From the NCBI RefSeq assembly GCF_000350225.1, contig NW_005179192.1:1-64000 (forward strand): DNA of 64,000 bases, in the 5' to 3' direction. Position 1 is the stretch's first letter. The number at the start of each line of letters is the position of its first letter. The stretch is from Chondrus crispus (Eukaryota; Rhodophyta; Florideophyceae; Gigartinales; Gigartinaceae). Positions 19,966 to 31,180 of this stretch are shown in pieces. Position numbers and translations under genes: made by a program. The notes beneath the pieces are model-generated. The model had not been told where the DNA came from. It saw nothing but the letters and a program-made list of their open reading frames with translations, and did not search any database.

Positions 19966-21612
19966 TTACGCATATTCTGTGTTTCGGTGCGTAGGTGATA
20001 CCAGCGGAAGGGCAGTTTGCCTTCCTACTAGTCCCTGGACCAAATCAAACCTGCTGCCTTCTCCAACCCTCACCGGCCCTATATGCTTCCTGCCCACTTC
20101 CAGCCTTCCCTTTCCAAGACTGGTAACACAGTAACCGTCCGCATCGCACGAGATTACGCTCCGCTTCATAACCTCCACAGGTATTTCGGCAATCTGCTCA
20201 GTGCCCCTCGATATGCTGGACGACCTCTGCATCTTGAAAAAACACCCGCTATCCTGTGCGTAGGGCACCAGTTTCTTCGGCTCCTGTCCACACATCAGCA
20301 CCGCCTCCTCAGACATATTCAGAAGACGTGCTATATCCCCGAGGCACTCGACCTCACTTGCCTTATTCCACATCGTGCTCCACACTCTGAAGACGGTCTC
20401 CACGGACGGCATGAATATGTCTGACTTGCGAGTTTCCACACAGAACCTAGCTTCAGCGTGAGTGGAGAGGTCCTCGTCGGCCCACTGGCTGACAAAACCA
20501 GATGAGTTGTCCCTTCCAATTATAACATAGTCGAGACCATCTCCCCGGCTTGCCTCTACCGATCTCCGGTCTAGCCAGATTGACCGCCTAGAACAGTCCC
20601 ATAGATCACTGCTGTATACCCAGACCGGCATACCAACAGCCTCACTGACACTGCGCAACTCCACTAGCTCCCACCACATCTCGTACGCGATTGTCCCGCC
20701 GCGCATGAAACAAGTGTTGTTCCTAGTGGGGTTCGTGTCGAACACTTTCCTCAGCCCAGCGACATGCCCAACTGGAACCATCACCTTCGAGATTAGCTCT
20801 TGGGGTCCATAATCGCCACGCCTGTGTTCTGCGGTCCATTGCCATATGTCGGCTTCCGGCAGGCCGACCAACTTCTGGCCCTTATACACCTTACCTCCGT
20901 ACCACGGTAACGGCACGTCAATCAGGACGTTCCCGGCTTCCATCTCCCCCACACTCGATACCAGCTTGATTATCCCGTGCGACTCTGCCTCGTACAAGGT
21001 CTGGTAGATCTCACGTGATCTATTGATCCATGACGGCCAGCTCCTGGTTGAGGTCTCATACCAGTTTTGGGTCGGTAATTCTGACACCCGGCTGACCTGC
21101 ATCTCGGCGGCCCCAATAGTGAATATGACCGTGCCGCCCCTTACGAAAATGCCTGCTCGGTCCGCGGGCCTTTCACGCGTTATAGGTACAGCAAACCCTA
21201 GATCACCGCACCTAAACGTCCTGGCCAATAGGGACGGTCCGTCGGGGATGCCCCACTCTTCGCCACCAAGGCGGCTGCTGCACCCCATCGTCCGGAGGTC
21301 GCCCACCATCACCTCTATACTCGTATTCTCGAAGTCGTATTCACGTGAAGGGTCACGGTACCCTATGTCCACCACTATTCCTAAGCTGCCCTCTGAGCTC
21401 GTGTCACTCCAACTGCAGTCTGGCTCGGGGGGGGTGCCGCATGTGCAAGATTCGTTACTTCCAACCTCGCCGGCACCACCACAGAAGCCGCAGACCCCGG
21501 ACGCACTTCCAACACTTGCATACAGCCCACTGGTATTGTGTCCTTCCACACCCCCCTGACTCCGCTCTGGGTCTGGAGGGTGGCTTGGGCATGTCCAGTG
21601 GCGCTCGCACAT
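19966..21612 (-). CDS. Unrecognised Cys-rich protein (548 residues)
   Basis: I do not recognise this family. A long open frame on the minus strand; the first ATG at 21612 lies inside a Cys/His cluster that begins upstream in the same frame (CPQLWSCEQCNMCERHWTC), and the frame stays open to about 21690. So the true start is probably upstream or in another exon. After a second Cys-rich, Gly-rich region (CGFCGGAGEVGSNESCTC, about residues 42-60) comes about 450 residues of balanced, tryptophan-containing sequence that looks folded (for example MWWELVELRSVSEAVGMPVW). No transposase, polymerase or zinc-knuckle signature is visible. It abuts a transposon nest, so it could be a host gene, a decayed element gene or an expressed orphan. 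Confidence 0.5.
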   Translation of the reverse strand: MCERHWTCPSHPPDPERSQGGVEGHNTSGLYASVGSASGVCGFCGGAGEVGSNESCTCGTPPEPDCSWSDTSSEGSLGIVVDIGYRDPSREYDFENTSIEVMVGDLRTMGCSSRLGGEEWGIPDGPSLLARTFRCGDLGFAVPITRERPADRAGIFVRGGTVIFTIGAAEMQVSRVSELPTQNWYETSTRSWPSWINRSREIYQTLYEAESHGIIKLVSSVGEMEAGNVLIDVPLPWYGGKVYKGQKLVGLPEADIWQWTAEHRRGDYGPQELISKVMVPVGHVAGLRKVFDTNPTRNNTCFMRGGTIAYEMWWELVELRSVSEAVGMPVWVYSSDLWDCSRRSIWLDRRSVEASRGDGLDYVIIGRDNSSGFVSQWADEDLSTHAEARFCVETRKSDIFMPSVETVFRVWSTMWNKASEVECLGDIARLLNMSEEAVLMCGQEPKKLVPYAQDSGCFFKMQRSSSISRGTEQIAEIPVEVMKRSVISCDADGYCVTSLGKGRLEVGRKHIGPVRVGEGSRFDLVQGLVGRQTALPLVSPTHRNTEYA

Positions 21613-22130
21613 GTTGCATTGTTCGCACGACCACAGTTGCGGACACCTACTTGTCCGCCCACTCGATGTATGGCACCCGATCTCCCTTCACCTTTGTGGG
21701 ACTCTTCTGATTGTTGTGGGGCACTTCCCCACTGGCTACAACCGCCTTGCTGGACCTCCAGCCCGGTTGGAGCAGCGTTGTTATGGCTGCCTATGCAGTC
21801 CCTGCGCGACCGGTTCACCGTTCACGCCCTCGTCAGGGATTTAACCTGACGGCACTGGCTCTGGTACCTCCCGTACCTGGTTCACTCTACAACCCCCTCA
21901 GCGTACGTACTGCCGTGTGCTATCTACGCAGTGTCTGATAGGGCAACTCTAAACTGATGAATGAAAATCTGCAGAATTCTTCGAATGTTGTTTCTTTTCA
22001 TTCATCCTACAGTTTGCGATGCACAACCAGAAATCCAAATCACACATCGTGTACACCTGTACAGCATCACCTCTCCAAAAAAAAGGTTTTACAAATCAAC
22101 CTTTTTTTAGACAGTTCACTTTGACGATAC

Positions 22131-22597
22131 TGTTACGGATGAACCCAGGTGCCAGGTGGCAAGGTGGACACGCGTAAGGCGAATCAAAGCGGACACGGCC
22201 GGAACCGAGGCGTACCAACCGAAAGGCAGTAGAAGTGGCGGGATCATGCGCGTGGGGAACTGTCGGCGATAGACAGAGGGAGAATGAAGGGAAACCCGTG
22301 GCTGCGAGGGAACTTGGACCGGGACAAGAAGACGGGGGAGGCCACCGGCCGTGTGGGTGGAAGGAAAGGAGCAGGAGGAGGGCGCCAGGACTGGGGCAGA
22401 GGGAAGCTGAAGGGAAAGGGGGCGCCAGGAGAGGTCGGGGGAAGAGAGGACAGCCCCCGGGCATAGATTACTTAAGAGCCGTCCCTGGAGCAGATAGGGA
22501 AGGGGAGGGCAGCAGACTTGTGAAGAATAAAGACGAAGACGAGTGGATTCTCGTTGGCACAGGTCGCTCGGTATCTCGCGGAGGAATTGCCGCAACA
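22131..22597 (+). repeat. Solo LTR
   Basis: Starts TGTTACGG and ends CCGCAACA, inverted-repeat ends of TG...CA type. The 4-bp atac flanks it at 22127-22130 and 22598-22601. 467 bp long, purine-rich, with no coding sequence I trust. No matching internal part is present in the window. Confidence 0.75.
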
Positions 22598-23116
22598 ATA
22601 CTGTACTGCAATCATAGAGTTGCTTGCAACATGAGACGCAACATGACAATTTTTTGTGGTGAGCCTTTTCAGGTGCAAACTACGGTACCACCCCATGGTA
22701 AGGCAGCGTCATTAATTTCTCCCTCTCCTCTGCTGCACTATGAAGAGCGCAGCACATACTATCACTTGAACAAAAGGTTCCTTCAATTTTTCTCAACATT
22801 TTTCGAGTCACTGGACAATAACCAATCTTTACATGTAAACCGAACTCTTACAAGCCCTAGCTAGTCAGCTTTACTCCATTCTTCTAACGCTTGCTAAATG
22901 AAAGGAATAAATATGAGAGTTCCCAGATTCGTTAATCTGCAGTCCATGTCCAAATGGTGAGGCTAAAATCGCTACTGGTCGCAGATTTCAAGACAGAGTC
23001 GGAACTTACATACGTAGAAGCGTTGCTATTTGGAAACCCATCATGTTCCGTAAGTGCCATGTAGAGGCCGAAACACGCTGTCACAGGTAAATATTCACTT
23101 TATTCATTGCACTCAC
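22598..23116. other. Intergenic, nothing recognised
   Basis: About 520 bases between the solo LTR and the small-protein gene. No coding, repeat or RNA signal that I can support. Confidence 0.6.
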
Positions 23117-23518
23117 TCACTGACTCTTGAAATGCTGATTAAGATGGCACTTTCTATCCGTGCCTCTTCCCACCTCCTTGTCAACAAAATCAAACATCCA
23201 TCCAGTTTCAGAAAACAAATCGGTTTCCCTCCCAAACTTGTTCACGGATGATATAAATGTCCGGACAATGTCTCGTAAGGCAATCCTCTGTTCCTCTGCA
23301 GTGCTGGTAGTCTCTTCAGTCAACGCAATAGCCTTCAACACGAACGATTGAGCGTATTGGATATGGCCATCTCTTTCGAAAGGACGGCATAGCTTTGTGG
23401 TAGCGCTAACCATAAGATTCACGTATTCACATTGCATCAGTCGTAAGATCTTCTTGTCTTGCGGTGTTTTCGTAATTCTTGATGCAAGTCTATCCAAGTC
23501 ACCATTTTCTTGAGACAT
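23117..23518 (-). CDS. Small unknown protein A of a head-to-head pair
   Basis: 133 residues from ATG at 23518; family not recognised. Predicted mostly helical and soluble, with no signal peptide or membrane segment. It resembles the plus-strand protein at 24191-24634: both contain a MV-x5-CRP motif near residues 40-50 (LMVSATTKLCRP here), a following helix rich in A and I, and a DI-x-(8-12)-(E/G)DLF-type end (ALRDIVRTFISSV, then ETDLFSE). That similarity in two independent frames is the main reason to call both real. The two genes diverge from a shared 670-bp interval. Confidence 0.55.
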   Translation of the reverse strand: MSQENGDLDRLASRITKTPQDKKILRLMQCEYVNLMVSATTKLCRPFERDGHIQYAQSFVLKAIALTEETTSTAEEQRIALRDIVRTFISSVNKFGRETDLFSETGWMFDFVDKEVGRGTDRKCHLNQHFKSQ

Positions 23519-24190
23519 GTCGCTAATTCAGTGCCACAGTGGTGCTGCACAAAAAATATTCTGAGAAGAGAAGGCCTCCAATCTTCGCAACTATAAACAG
23601 AATCGCTGATTTGCAATCAGGACCCACCCTCTCTTCTTGAACTCATGATATGATTCCAGTACTAACTTTTTTTTCACTCGCGCTCGAAAGTTTAAAGTAC
23701 CACGACACGCAACTCGCGAGAGATGGTGTATCTATACGCGCTTCGAGAGAAAATAAAAGTCGATACACTCCGATTCATCAGATGCAACTAATTTTCAATA
23801 CTTTGTGTGTCGTCATAATTCCCCTTTCTCTGGAGTTTGCAGCCATATATGGACTTTTCGTTTTCGTTGCAGGCAGCATGGGCGCAAACCATTGCTTTGA
23901 TTTATGCGATTGGACATTTTGAATACTAATTCATCATGCAAGCTTCGCCTTTTGCATGTCACGTTCGAGGTTTTCAAGCGTTATTTTGCCTTTTCATGCG
24001 TTCTTTCTCGGAGTAATTACAAATCGAAATCTCGGACGTTGTCCTGCCAGATTTTCGCGGGAGCGGATGTCTATGCGTTTTGCAATTTTTGTCAAGCATA
24101 AACCTTGTGTTCAATAAGAAGACAATTGTACCAGAGCATTGCCTTTGTGATTGCGAAGGTTCGAAAGGTATCGAAACAAATCTGTCCATC
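23519..24190. promoter_or_regulatory. Shared upstream region of the small-protein pair
   Basis: A 672-bp interval between two divergent start codons. It contains ctcgcgagag (about 23712) and AT-rich stretches, but no motif that I can name with confidence. A bidirectional promoter is inferred from gene orientation only. Confidence 0.4.
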
Positions 24191-24634
24191 ATGAGTTCCA
24201 AACCGAGCCCCATCCCCACGGCCCTATTGATCGAAGCACGAAACAGGATGGTTGCTTTGACAATGAAACACTGTCGCCCGTCGGAGTATGAAGCATATGA
24301 ACATGTGGCAAAGCAGCACATTGAAGCCATTGCAAAAGACCTAGAGGCTCAATTTGCAGAACTCGGGGGCCCAGTCATCGGAAAAAATCCCTCTATACAG
24401 TCAGCATTTCATGATATTATTGAGGAATATAAGTTTATAGGAGACCTTTTCACTGCGGCGTGCCCTGTTCATCGGCAGATTGAACATATGCTGAGCCATC
24501 CACATGCTGATCCTGTGGTTATGAACTTGCACAAGGAAGTTGCAATTGAGCTTGAATCGACTCTGGAGATAAAAGAACTTGAAGCGAAGTCTCATAAGGC
24601 TCTGAAGGCCCTGAAGGAAACACGAGGTGCTTAA
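24191..24634 (+). CDS. Small unknown protein B of a head-to-head pair
   Basis: 147 residues from the ATG at 24191 (MSSKPSPIPTALL). The frame is open for another 37 codons upstream, but this start gives a length matching the paralogue at 23117-23518. Shared features are RMVALTMKHCRP against LMVSATTKLCRP, then an A/E-rich helix, and AFHDIIEEYKFIGDLF against ALRDIVRTFISSV...DLF. It has an extra C-terminal charged helix (ELESTLEIKELEAKSHKALK). Likely soluble and helical; function unknown. Confidence 0.6.
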   Translation: MSSKPSPIPTALLIEARNRMVALTMKHCRPSEYEAYEHVAKQHIEAIAKDLEAQFAELGGPVIGKNPSIQSAFHDIIEEYKFIGDLFTAACPVHRQIEHMLSHPHADPVVMNLHKEVAIELESTLEIKELEAKSHKALKALKETRGA

Positions 24635-25696
24635 GGTCCTCTTATCCAGATGATACCGCGAAAAACATGGATTTTAAAGTTCCAATTTTCTGTCTGTGTA
24701 ACTGTAAACAGTGAACTGTGTCATCAATAAAATACCGTACCTTTGTGCCCCTCCGTGACCTCATTCGTTAAATGCACACACTCCTCTATATCTTCTCCAC
24801 AGGATTTAACCTTGGCACACAAACCAAGTAGACCAGCCCCTTTGTGCGCAAGTTACTGCTTACCAATGTACCATACAATGGTAAGCATGATCCTCACTTT
24901 AACGCTGTTTGCAAGTCTAAGCAAGTCGCCAGGAGGGGGCGCAGTATACTACATAAAATCAGCGGAGAGGTCTAAAAAAGCGCTTCGGCTCTTGATTCTC
25001 ACGAGTTTTCGCAAGCCTCTAAGGCCTTGCGTGCGCTATTGCGGCAGCCGCTGTCTTGCGTGGTAGAAGTTCGTGTGTGGAGTTTCAGTACAGTGTAGAG
25101 CCTTCCAATTTGAAAGGGACGCATTGAGGATGCAAGGAAAGGGCGTCTTCACTCGTTCCGTCACCCGACGAGTTAGTAGTCTTCCTCCCGTTGCGTTGCG
25201 CAAGCACGCAAAAAGGCGGAACCGCAGTGATAGCACTCGCACGGGAGGCGGGGGTACTCTGGACATGCTTTCACAGAATCTTGGAAGTGGTCTCTGTTAC
25301 CTCTTCCGAGATTCTATGCTACTACTCCGCTACGACGGCAGGCGACATGGATATAATTGGCAGTGAACTGTTTTAGGAATTAGAAACGATACATTGCATC
25401 GCACTGAAAGAGACGCTCCAAATGAGAAATCAGGAAAAGGGTGTCAAGAACACTACTCTGCGCTAGCTACCATACGGGCTGACGAAAAACATCTTTTGAA
25501 GAAGACGGGACAAGCATCACCCAAAATACCCCGGCGACCAGCCCACGCAAGACAGACGCACCACGAAACTGGCGAAAGCACCATGCAATAGACTAAAAAG
25601 AAAAAGCCAGAAGGCACAGTGCTTTCGATACATGAGATGACAGGGGACCCCCAGTAAGCAAGTTACCTAGTTTTCAACATATAGTTGACACAAGAT
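24635..25696. other. Intergenic between small protein B and actin
   Basis: About 1060 bases holding both 3' ends. A 97-codon frame at 25073-25366 is arginine-rich but has no recognisable motif, and I do not call it. Nothing else is supported. Confidence 0.5.
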
Positions 25697-26945
25697 TTAG
25701 AAGCACTTGCGGTGGACAACAGACGGGCCCATCTCGTCGTACTCGGTCTTAGACACCCACATCTGCTGGAAGGTGGAGAGAGATGACAAAATGGAGCCAC
25801 CAATCCAGACGGAATACTGGCGCTCCGGCGGGGCAATAACCTTAATCTTCATGGACGGCGGGGCCAGGGTCTCAATCTCCTTCTGCACACGGGAAGCAAT
25901 ACCGGCGAACATAGTAGTACCACCGGACATGACAATGTTGCTGTAAAGATCCTTACGAATATCGATATCGGTCTTCATGATGGAGTTAAAGGCAGTCAAA
26001 TGCATACCATCCATTTCAATACCCAAGAGCTCCGGCTTGAAGAGGGCCTCCGGGCACTGGAATCGCTCAGCCTCGACAGTGATGACCTGACCGTCCGGAA
26101 GTTCGTATTCCTTCTCGAGGGAGGAGTTGGAGGAGGCGTTGGCGAGCTCCTTCTCGTAGTCCTCAGCAACGAAGCACAACTGCTGCTTGACATCACGCAC
26201 AATCTCGAGCTCGGCAGATGTGGTGAAAGAATAGCCGCGCTGCATGAGAAGCTTGGCCATCCACCCAGTAAGATCGCGGCCAGCGAGATCAATACGGAGC
26301 ACAGCATGAGGTAGGGAATAACCCTCATAGATGGGAACAGTGTGAGTGACACCATCACCTGAGTCCAGAACGATACCGGAGGTACGGCCGGAGGCATAGA
26401 GGGAAAGGACAGCCTGGATAGCGACGTAGAAAGCCGGAATGTTGAAGGATTCGAACATGATCTGAGTCATGCGTTCACGGTTAGCCTTGGGGTTGAGAGG
26501 GGCTTCAGTTAGTAGAACGGGATGTTCCTGGGGATCGACACGAAGCTCAGAGTAGAAGGCATGGGACCAGATCTTCTCCATGTCGTCCCAGTTGGTGACG
26601 ATACCGTGCTCAAGCGGATACTTGATGATGAGAACACCACGGCGGGCCATGGCGGCGTCACCGACGTATTCATCCTTTTGGCCAGTACCAACCATAATTC
26701 CCTGTTGCGTATCATCAATAAGGCAGTAAGAGGCGATACCAATTAGAGTTGTTAGTAGCGAGGAAACAAACTCGGAATGGGACGAAATTAACGCAGATCG
26801 GAAGAATGCAGAACGGTGTGAAAGTTACCTTCTGCTTCGGCTTGCCGATAACTGCAGGGAAGACGGCCTTCGGGCAGTCCTCACCGGCGATACCGGTCTT
26901 GCAGCGACCAGAGCCATTGTCGATGACAACCGCGGGCTTCGACAT
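25697..26945 (-). CDS. ACT: Actin
   Basis: Forms ATP-dependent cytoskeletal filaments. Two exons: 26829-26945 (39 codons from [13 protein letters not shown]) and 25697-26701 (from GGA, in [15 protein letters not shown]), with a 127-bp intron. The joined protein is 373 residues against the usual 375. Visible signatures: [13 protein letters not shown] (phosphate loop 1), [17 protein letters not shown] (phosphate loop 2), [17 protein letters not shown] (adenosine pocket), [17 protein letters not shown] and the C-terminal HRKCF. Donor AAG|GTAACT and acceptor CAACAG|GG are good. The N-terminus is shorter than in animal and plant actins, and GRCKTG and GKPKQK replace the common GMCKAG and GRPRHQ, as in divergent red algal actins. 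High codon bias fits strong expression. Confidence 0.98.
26702..26828 (-). other. Intron of actin
   Basis: GT at 26828-26827 and AG at 26703-26702; phase 0, near the 5' end of the coding region. Splicing restores the conserved actin sequence across the junction. Confidence 0.95.
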
Positions 26946-29900
26946 GATGATTATCCGAGGTGTTTAGGAAGTAGAAACGGTGCGAAAGTGGGCAAGGAGT
27001 TTGTGGGTCGATCAAAGTACGGGGGGGGCTGATGCGCAAGGTGCGAGTGTATCTATGCTATGGGGATGAGGGGTTGAGTTGAGTGCAGGGAAAGTAAGTA
27101 CGGAATCGGGGGCGAGCAAAATGGATCGTAGTGTAGGTTACGGGAGAGTCTCAAAGAAAATAATTGCTGCGTCGCTGCAGGGGTGGGGAGGGGGGGGACC
27201 TGGGGCTTAATTATGTGATTTGGAATCGAAAAGCGGGGGGGTTGGAACGAGGGGAAGGGTCCGAGAGGCGGTGGGGCATGCGGGGGACGCCGGAAGATTT
27301 CGTGGTGAGCAGTCTTGGAAAGGCGGAAATGCCGAATGCAAGCCGGCGGTCGGCAAAGTCTGTGCAAGCTGCCCGATACGAAATCGCGAGAGAAATGCAG
27401 CAATCGGTCCGGGTGCTCCCGCCGGCGACGGGCCAAATGCAAGATTAAACGAGCGGGGCTTACACGACAACAGGTGGAAGGTGGACCGCGGGCCACCGGA
27501 CCCTAGACGTGGACGGCTTACGTGGTGCGGCTTGCCGGCCGGTGTCAGCCGTCCTTGATGAACGCTTGTTTTCCCGCGCAATGCGCCCCGCAATGCCTGC
27601 CACGTCCGCCCTTCACTGTGGCCCCGCCCAATGCCCATCGCACAAGTGGAAGCGGCCCGCCGTCGGCCGCCTCTGCCGCGTGCGCTTTCGCTTCGCCACG
27701 CGGCAGTTGGCGCCTCCAGCGGCCGCTGTGATTCGCGTTGAGACAGACGACTTTTCTCCTGACCACACATGCACCACGGTTTTCGCCGTTCGCCTCTCCC
27801 CCCTTCCAGCCATTCTCCACGTTGACCCATTCGGCCCGTACACTATTCCCCCCCACTCCTCTCTTCGCTTCACTCCACGTGCAAAAGAATCTTTTTGTCC
27901 CCATAATTAGGGTGTTTGAGACTCTTGAAATGGCGAGCCAAACACCAATCCAAACACCAATCCAAACTCCTCGAAACTTCCACGCAATACTGTTACGATG
28001 ACTGTTACGATGACCAACCGCCACTTCATCCGTCAATAAATCATATATTTCCAGAATAATTTCGCACAATCGCTATCCCATTACCTGTCACAAGAGCGGA
28101 TCGTTCAGATCCCGCCATCCAATGTTTGCATTTTGCAGTGTAAGAAAAGAGAGTGTCTGACAGTGGAAGCCGTAAACAACTGCGGACCACGGTCCGGACG
28201 AATTTTCAAACGGTGAGAAATTTGCTGTAAACAGGGATCATATTCGTGACGTTCGACTTGCTGATCAGCAACCGACCAATGGCCACCTGTTTTGTCTATG
28301 GATCCAATGGGAGCCCGCCAATACAACGTGGAGAACAGTTTCCAATGTTGTGCTTCTCCGCCATAAGGGCTATCAGAGCGTGGACTGCGGTCTCGCATGT
28401 TCTTGTGTATTTTTTCCGTTGAAAATATCCCCTTTGCCTGTCGGGTAATGTCGGCCATCCATTCCAGCTGTGTGTGCAACGTCTTTTCGCGTCATATTCC
28501 CGGGCCCTCTCCTCCTCGGCTGTCATCCCACTTTGCAATGCCGCTCCCTGACACTGTGACCGCACCGCCAAGACTGCAACAGAGTCCGCCCCATCGTTTC
28601 CGCAACCTTTACGGTGCAGTACCCTTGTACAACAACTTTGCCTTCCCCACTCCATCCACCCCACTGCAGTCACATCACAGGCGGTCGCCTTGCCCTGCCG
28701 CCCGGCAACATCGTTTTCCTTTTTGCAGTCTTGGCAAAGCCACAGCCTTTCTCTAAATGGAGCCACTGCATTTTCGACTGTAGATTAACCGTCCTTTCGT
28801 GCCCCCTGACTAGTCCTTCACCATTTACCCAAACATAATTTACGTATCGTTCTACCACCAACTGTGTCGTACTGAAAGAAATATACAAAGCGAAACAACC
28901 CCTTTCGAACTCTTGACCCCTACAGACCCCGGGTCAGCTCTCCCCGATACAGCGGCACACCCTCTTCCGCCGGCGCATCCGTTGATCCAACGTCCCCGGG
29001 AGGCGATTCCCCTCCAGATCTAAATGCCGCGCCAACAACTACCGCGCGGCCGTCAAGGATATTTAACCGCACAACGCGAGTCACATCCTCACCACGGGCG
29101 TGCCGAAGACCGCGAACAATCTCGTGAGACCTCTCGCGTCTCAGCGTCATGATAATTAGAAGGCGCACAAGCATCCGGCGCATGACCCTGCCTCGCGAGG
29201 CCGCACACGCCGGTGTAAATTTTTGCAAACCCCCTTCGTGCCTTGTCAATTGCAGGCAGCATACCTGTAGACCCTCGCGGTTTCTCTATGCCTTCGCTTC
29301 ACACCTACGCCGATGCGGGGGCATCGCCGCTTGTATTGGTTCTATGCAGTATGTGACGTTGTCGACAGAATCTGTCGAGGCGACGACAAACGTCCTCTCG
29401 GCAGATCTCTTTCGTGACGCGATTACAATCACGCAACGACAGGATGCGAGACCATGCCCTCTGGCCTCAACAACGGCGTCGAATACCTGCATGCCAAAGT
29501 CCGGAGTCCGGAATCAAAGCTCTTCGACGCCGTGCCTGTCCACTGCCTCACGATTTCCCCAACGGGGCCTGCACAAGCATCATGGGCTGTGCGGCTGCCC
29601 CTGTTAGCGCTTCTCGTTGCCGTGCAGCACAACGTACCCTTCGTACCCTTCAAGGGTCATCGCATCGCGTCACCCTCCATGCTGGAATCCCCTCCCGCAC
29701 CTCTCCACTTTCCGTGCTCTCTCCACGTTGTTCGAAATCCTAGAAATTGGACCGCATTTCACATACTCAAGGGTACTGTATGTTTCACTGGCAGGGCACC
29801 CCCCCTTCTTGATGACACGCGGCAGCATCAATTGACAGAAAACGAAAACAGAGGCCAGTTGCCTCTGTTTTCGTTTGGCAGTCATCCATCATCACTGCAG

Positions 29901-31180
29901 ACTCTGCAGCGATGATGGATGACTGCCAAATTGATTTAAAAAACTGCTTTGAACGGATACAGCACAATATTGTACTGTACACGTGTACTGTACCCACACT
30001 GTCCTGTCCCATCTATGCGTGTGATACGTGTACATATTTCGCGCAATTATGCCTTCTCCATTTGTCCACATGTTTATGGGTGAGCTTGATCCACCATAAC
30101 ACATTCAACTACATCTATGAATCTCTAATTAGACATGAAGAGGTTGGCACTCATATTAATTGAATTAAAACAGTTTGTTTGAGTGTTTGCTCTTGTTGAG
30201 AATACAGCCAACGAGGCTGCTCGATCTCTAAAGTACAAACCTTCTTCATGCAAACATGCAATCCCCGACTCAACTGCGAGTTAGGAACGGCCCTGAGACC
30301 CGTCAGACCCGTTCCAGAGTCCGGGATGATTCAAGTCTCTTTCATTTCTGTAGCACAACGTCGGCAGCAACGTTCTAGCCTAGAACATGTCTATGCTGAC
30401 ATCAACTCTACCTCTTCTCTTGTCAACCTTCTCGCCCTCCTTGCTACCTCAGAAAATTTCCCTCCTGCTCTCCGTCAATTTTTTGTCCAGTAATGCAACG
30501 CACCTTCAGGTTCACTCTATACTCCACCCTGCCTGTCAAAAGACTATCTCTTCTTCCCCATCTTCACAACCTGATTGGCAGGAGTCATACGCATACATTT
30601 CATTCTGTTCCTGACAAAGCATGTCACCTCGGCGACGCTACCAAACCAATTCAAAGAATTTAGAAAGCCTTTCGTCACCCATCTCCGTCTTCGTCCACAC
30701 CAGGTACACCTCCTGCTACAACTGTGCCTTGCGACCTTAAGCTAGTCATCACTCCTTGTCAACCGATATATACAATCTCAATCGTTGATCACGTTGGATA
30801 GATGACATTTCGACAAATGCTCTCTGCTCTGAATATTTCTCTGAGTGCACATTTTCAAGCTGCCCTTCCACCCACTGTTTGATAGTATGCGGACGTCTCG
30901 TCTTTAGTCGGTGCCATAATTTTCATAGGACCCTTCCTTTCGATGCTGCTCTCATCTTGATGTGCAAGTTGAGCTGAGACTGCTCCATAACGCAACTGCA
31001 GTCTCCAGCCCTCCTTTCGATCCCCTTCAACCTTCCTGAATACTTATGCCCTGCGCTTTTAGCAGTCAATGGCTTCTGCCCTGTCAAAATTCTCTGTGGA
31101 AGCTGAGCCTTTTGCTCTCGTTCGTATTCAGGTGCTCATTTCGTCAACATTTTCTTCGCTTCTAATAATACAATACGACA
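26946..31180. other. Long gene-poor interval with a double hairpin
   Basis: About 4.2 kb between the divergent actin and zinc-finger genes. Several long frames lie in the GC-rich part (27.2-27.9 kb) on both strands at once, which points to base composition rather than coding. A short tandem repeat (AAACACCAATCC, about three copies) lies at 27940-27972. The only striking structure is the hairpin pair at 29827-29935. Actin promoter elements must lie near 26946-27200, but no TATA box is obvious. Confidence 0.5.
29827..29935. other. Three-helix structure: two long hairpins inside a short outer stem
   Basis: Hairpin 1: 29840-29855 (AAACGAAAACAGAGGC) pairs perfectly with 29861-29876 across a 5-base loop. 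Hairpin 2: 29874-29893 (TTTGGCAGTCATCCATCATC) pairs perfectly with 29911-29930, and its loop contains two CTGCAG words that can pair with each other. An outer 7-bp stem ATCAATT/AATTGAT (29827-29833 and 29929-29935) encloses both. It could be a foldback element, a structured RNA or a small-RNA precursor. Confidence 0.7.

Noticed and set aside
22235-22864. 209-codon plus-strand frame
   Set aside because: Most of it lies inside the solo LTR, and its Gly/Arg/Glu bias follows the purine-rich composition.
25073-25366. 97-codon Arg-rich frame that could look like an organelle-targeted peptide
   Set aside because: No conserved motif, and it sits in the presumed 3' region of actin on the opposite strand.
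27164-27910. Long frames of 90-207 codons on both strands beside the actin promoter
   Set aside because: Several overlapping frames on both strands in a GC-rich stretch, with Pro/Arg/Ala/Ser-biased composition and no motif; best explained by base composition.
28105-28766. Minus-strand frames with Trp-containing sequence (124 and 156 codons)
   Set aside because: They overlap in different frames, lack a convincing start or splice sites and show no recognisable domain. A real but undetected spliced gene is not excluded.
30248-30614. Two overlapping Leu/Ser-rich plus-strand frames
   Set aside because: Short, in two frames, and without motifs; possibly decayed transposon sequence but not assignable.
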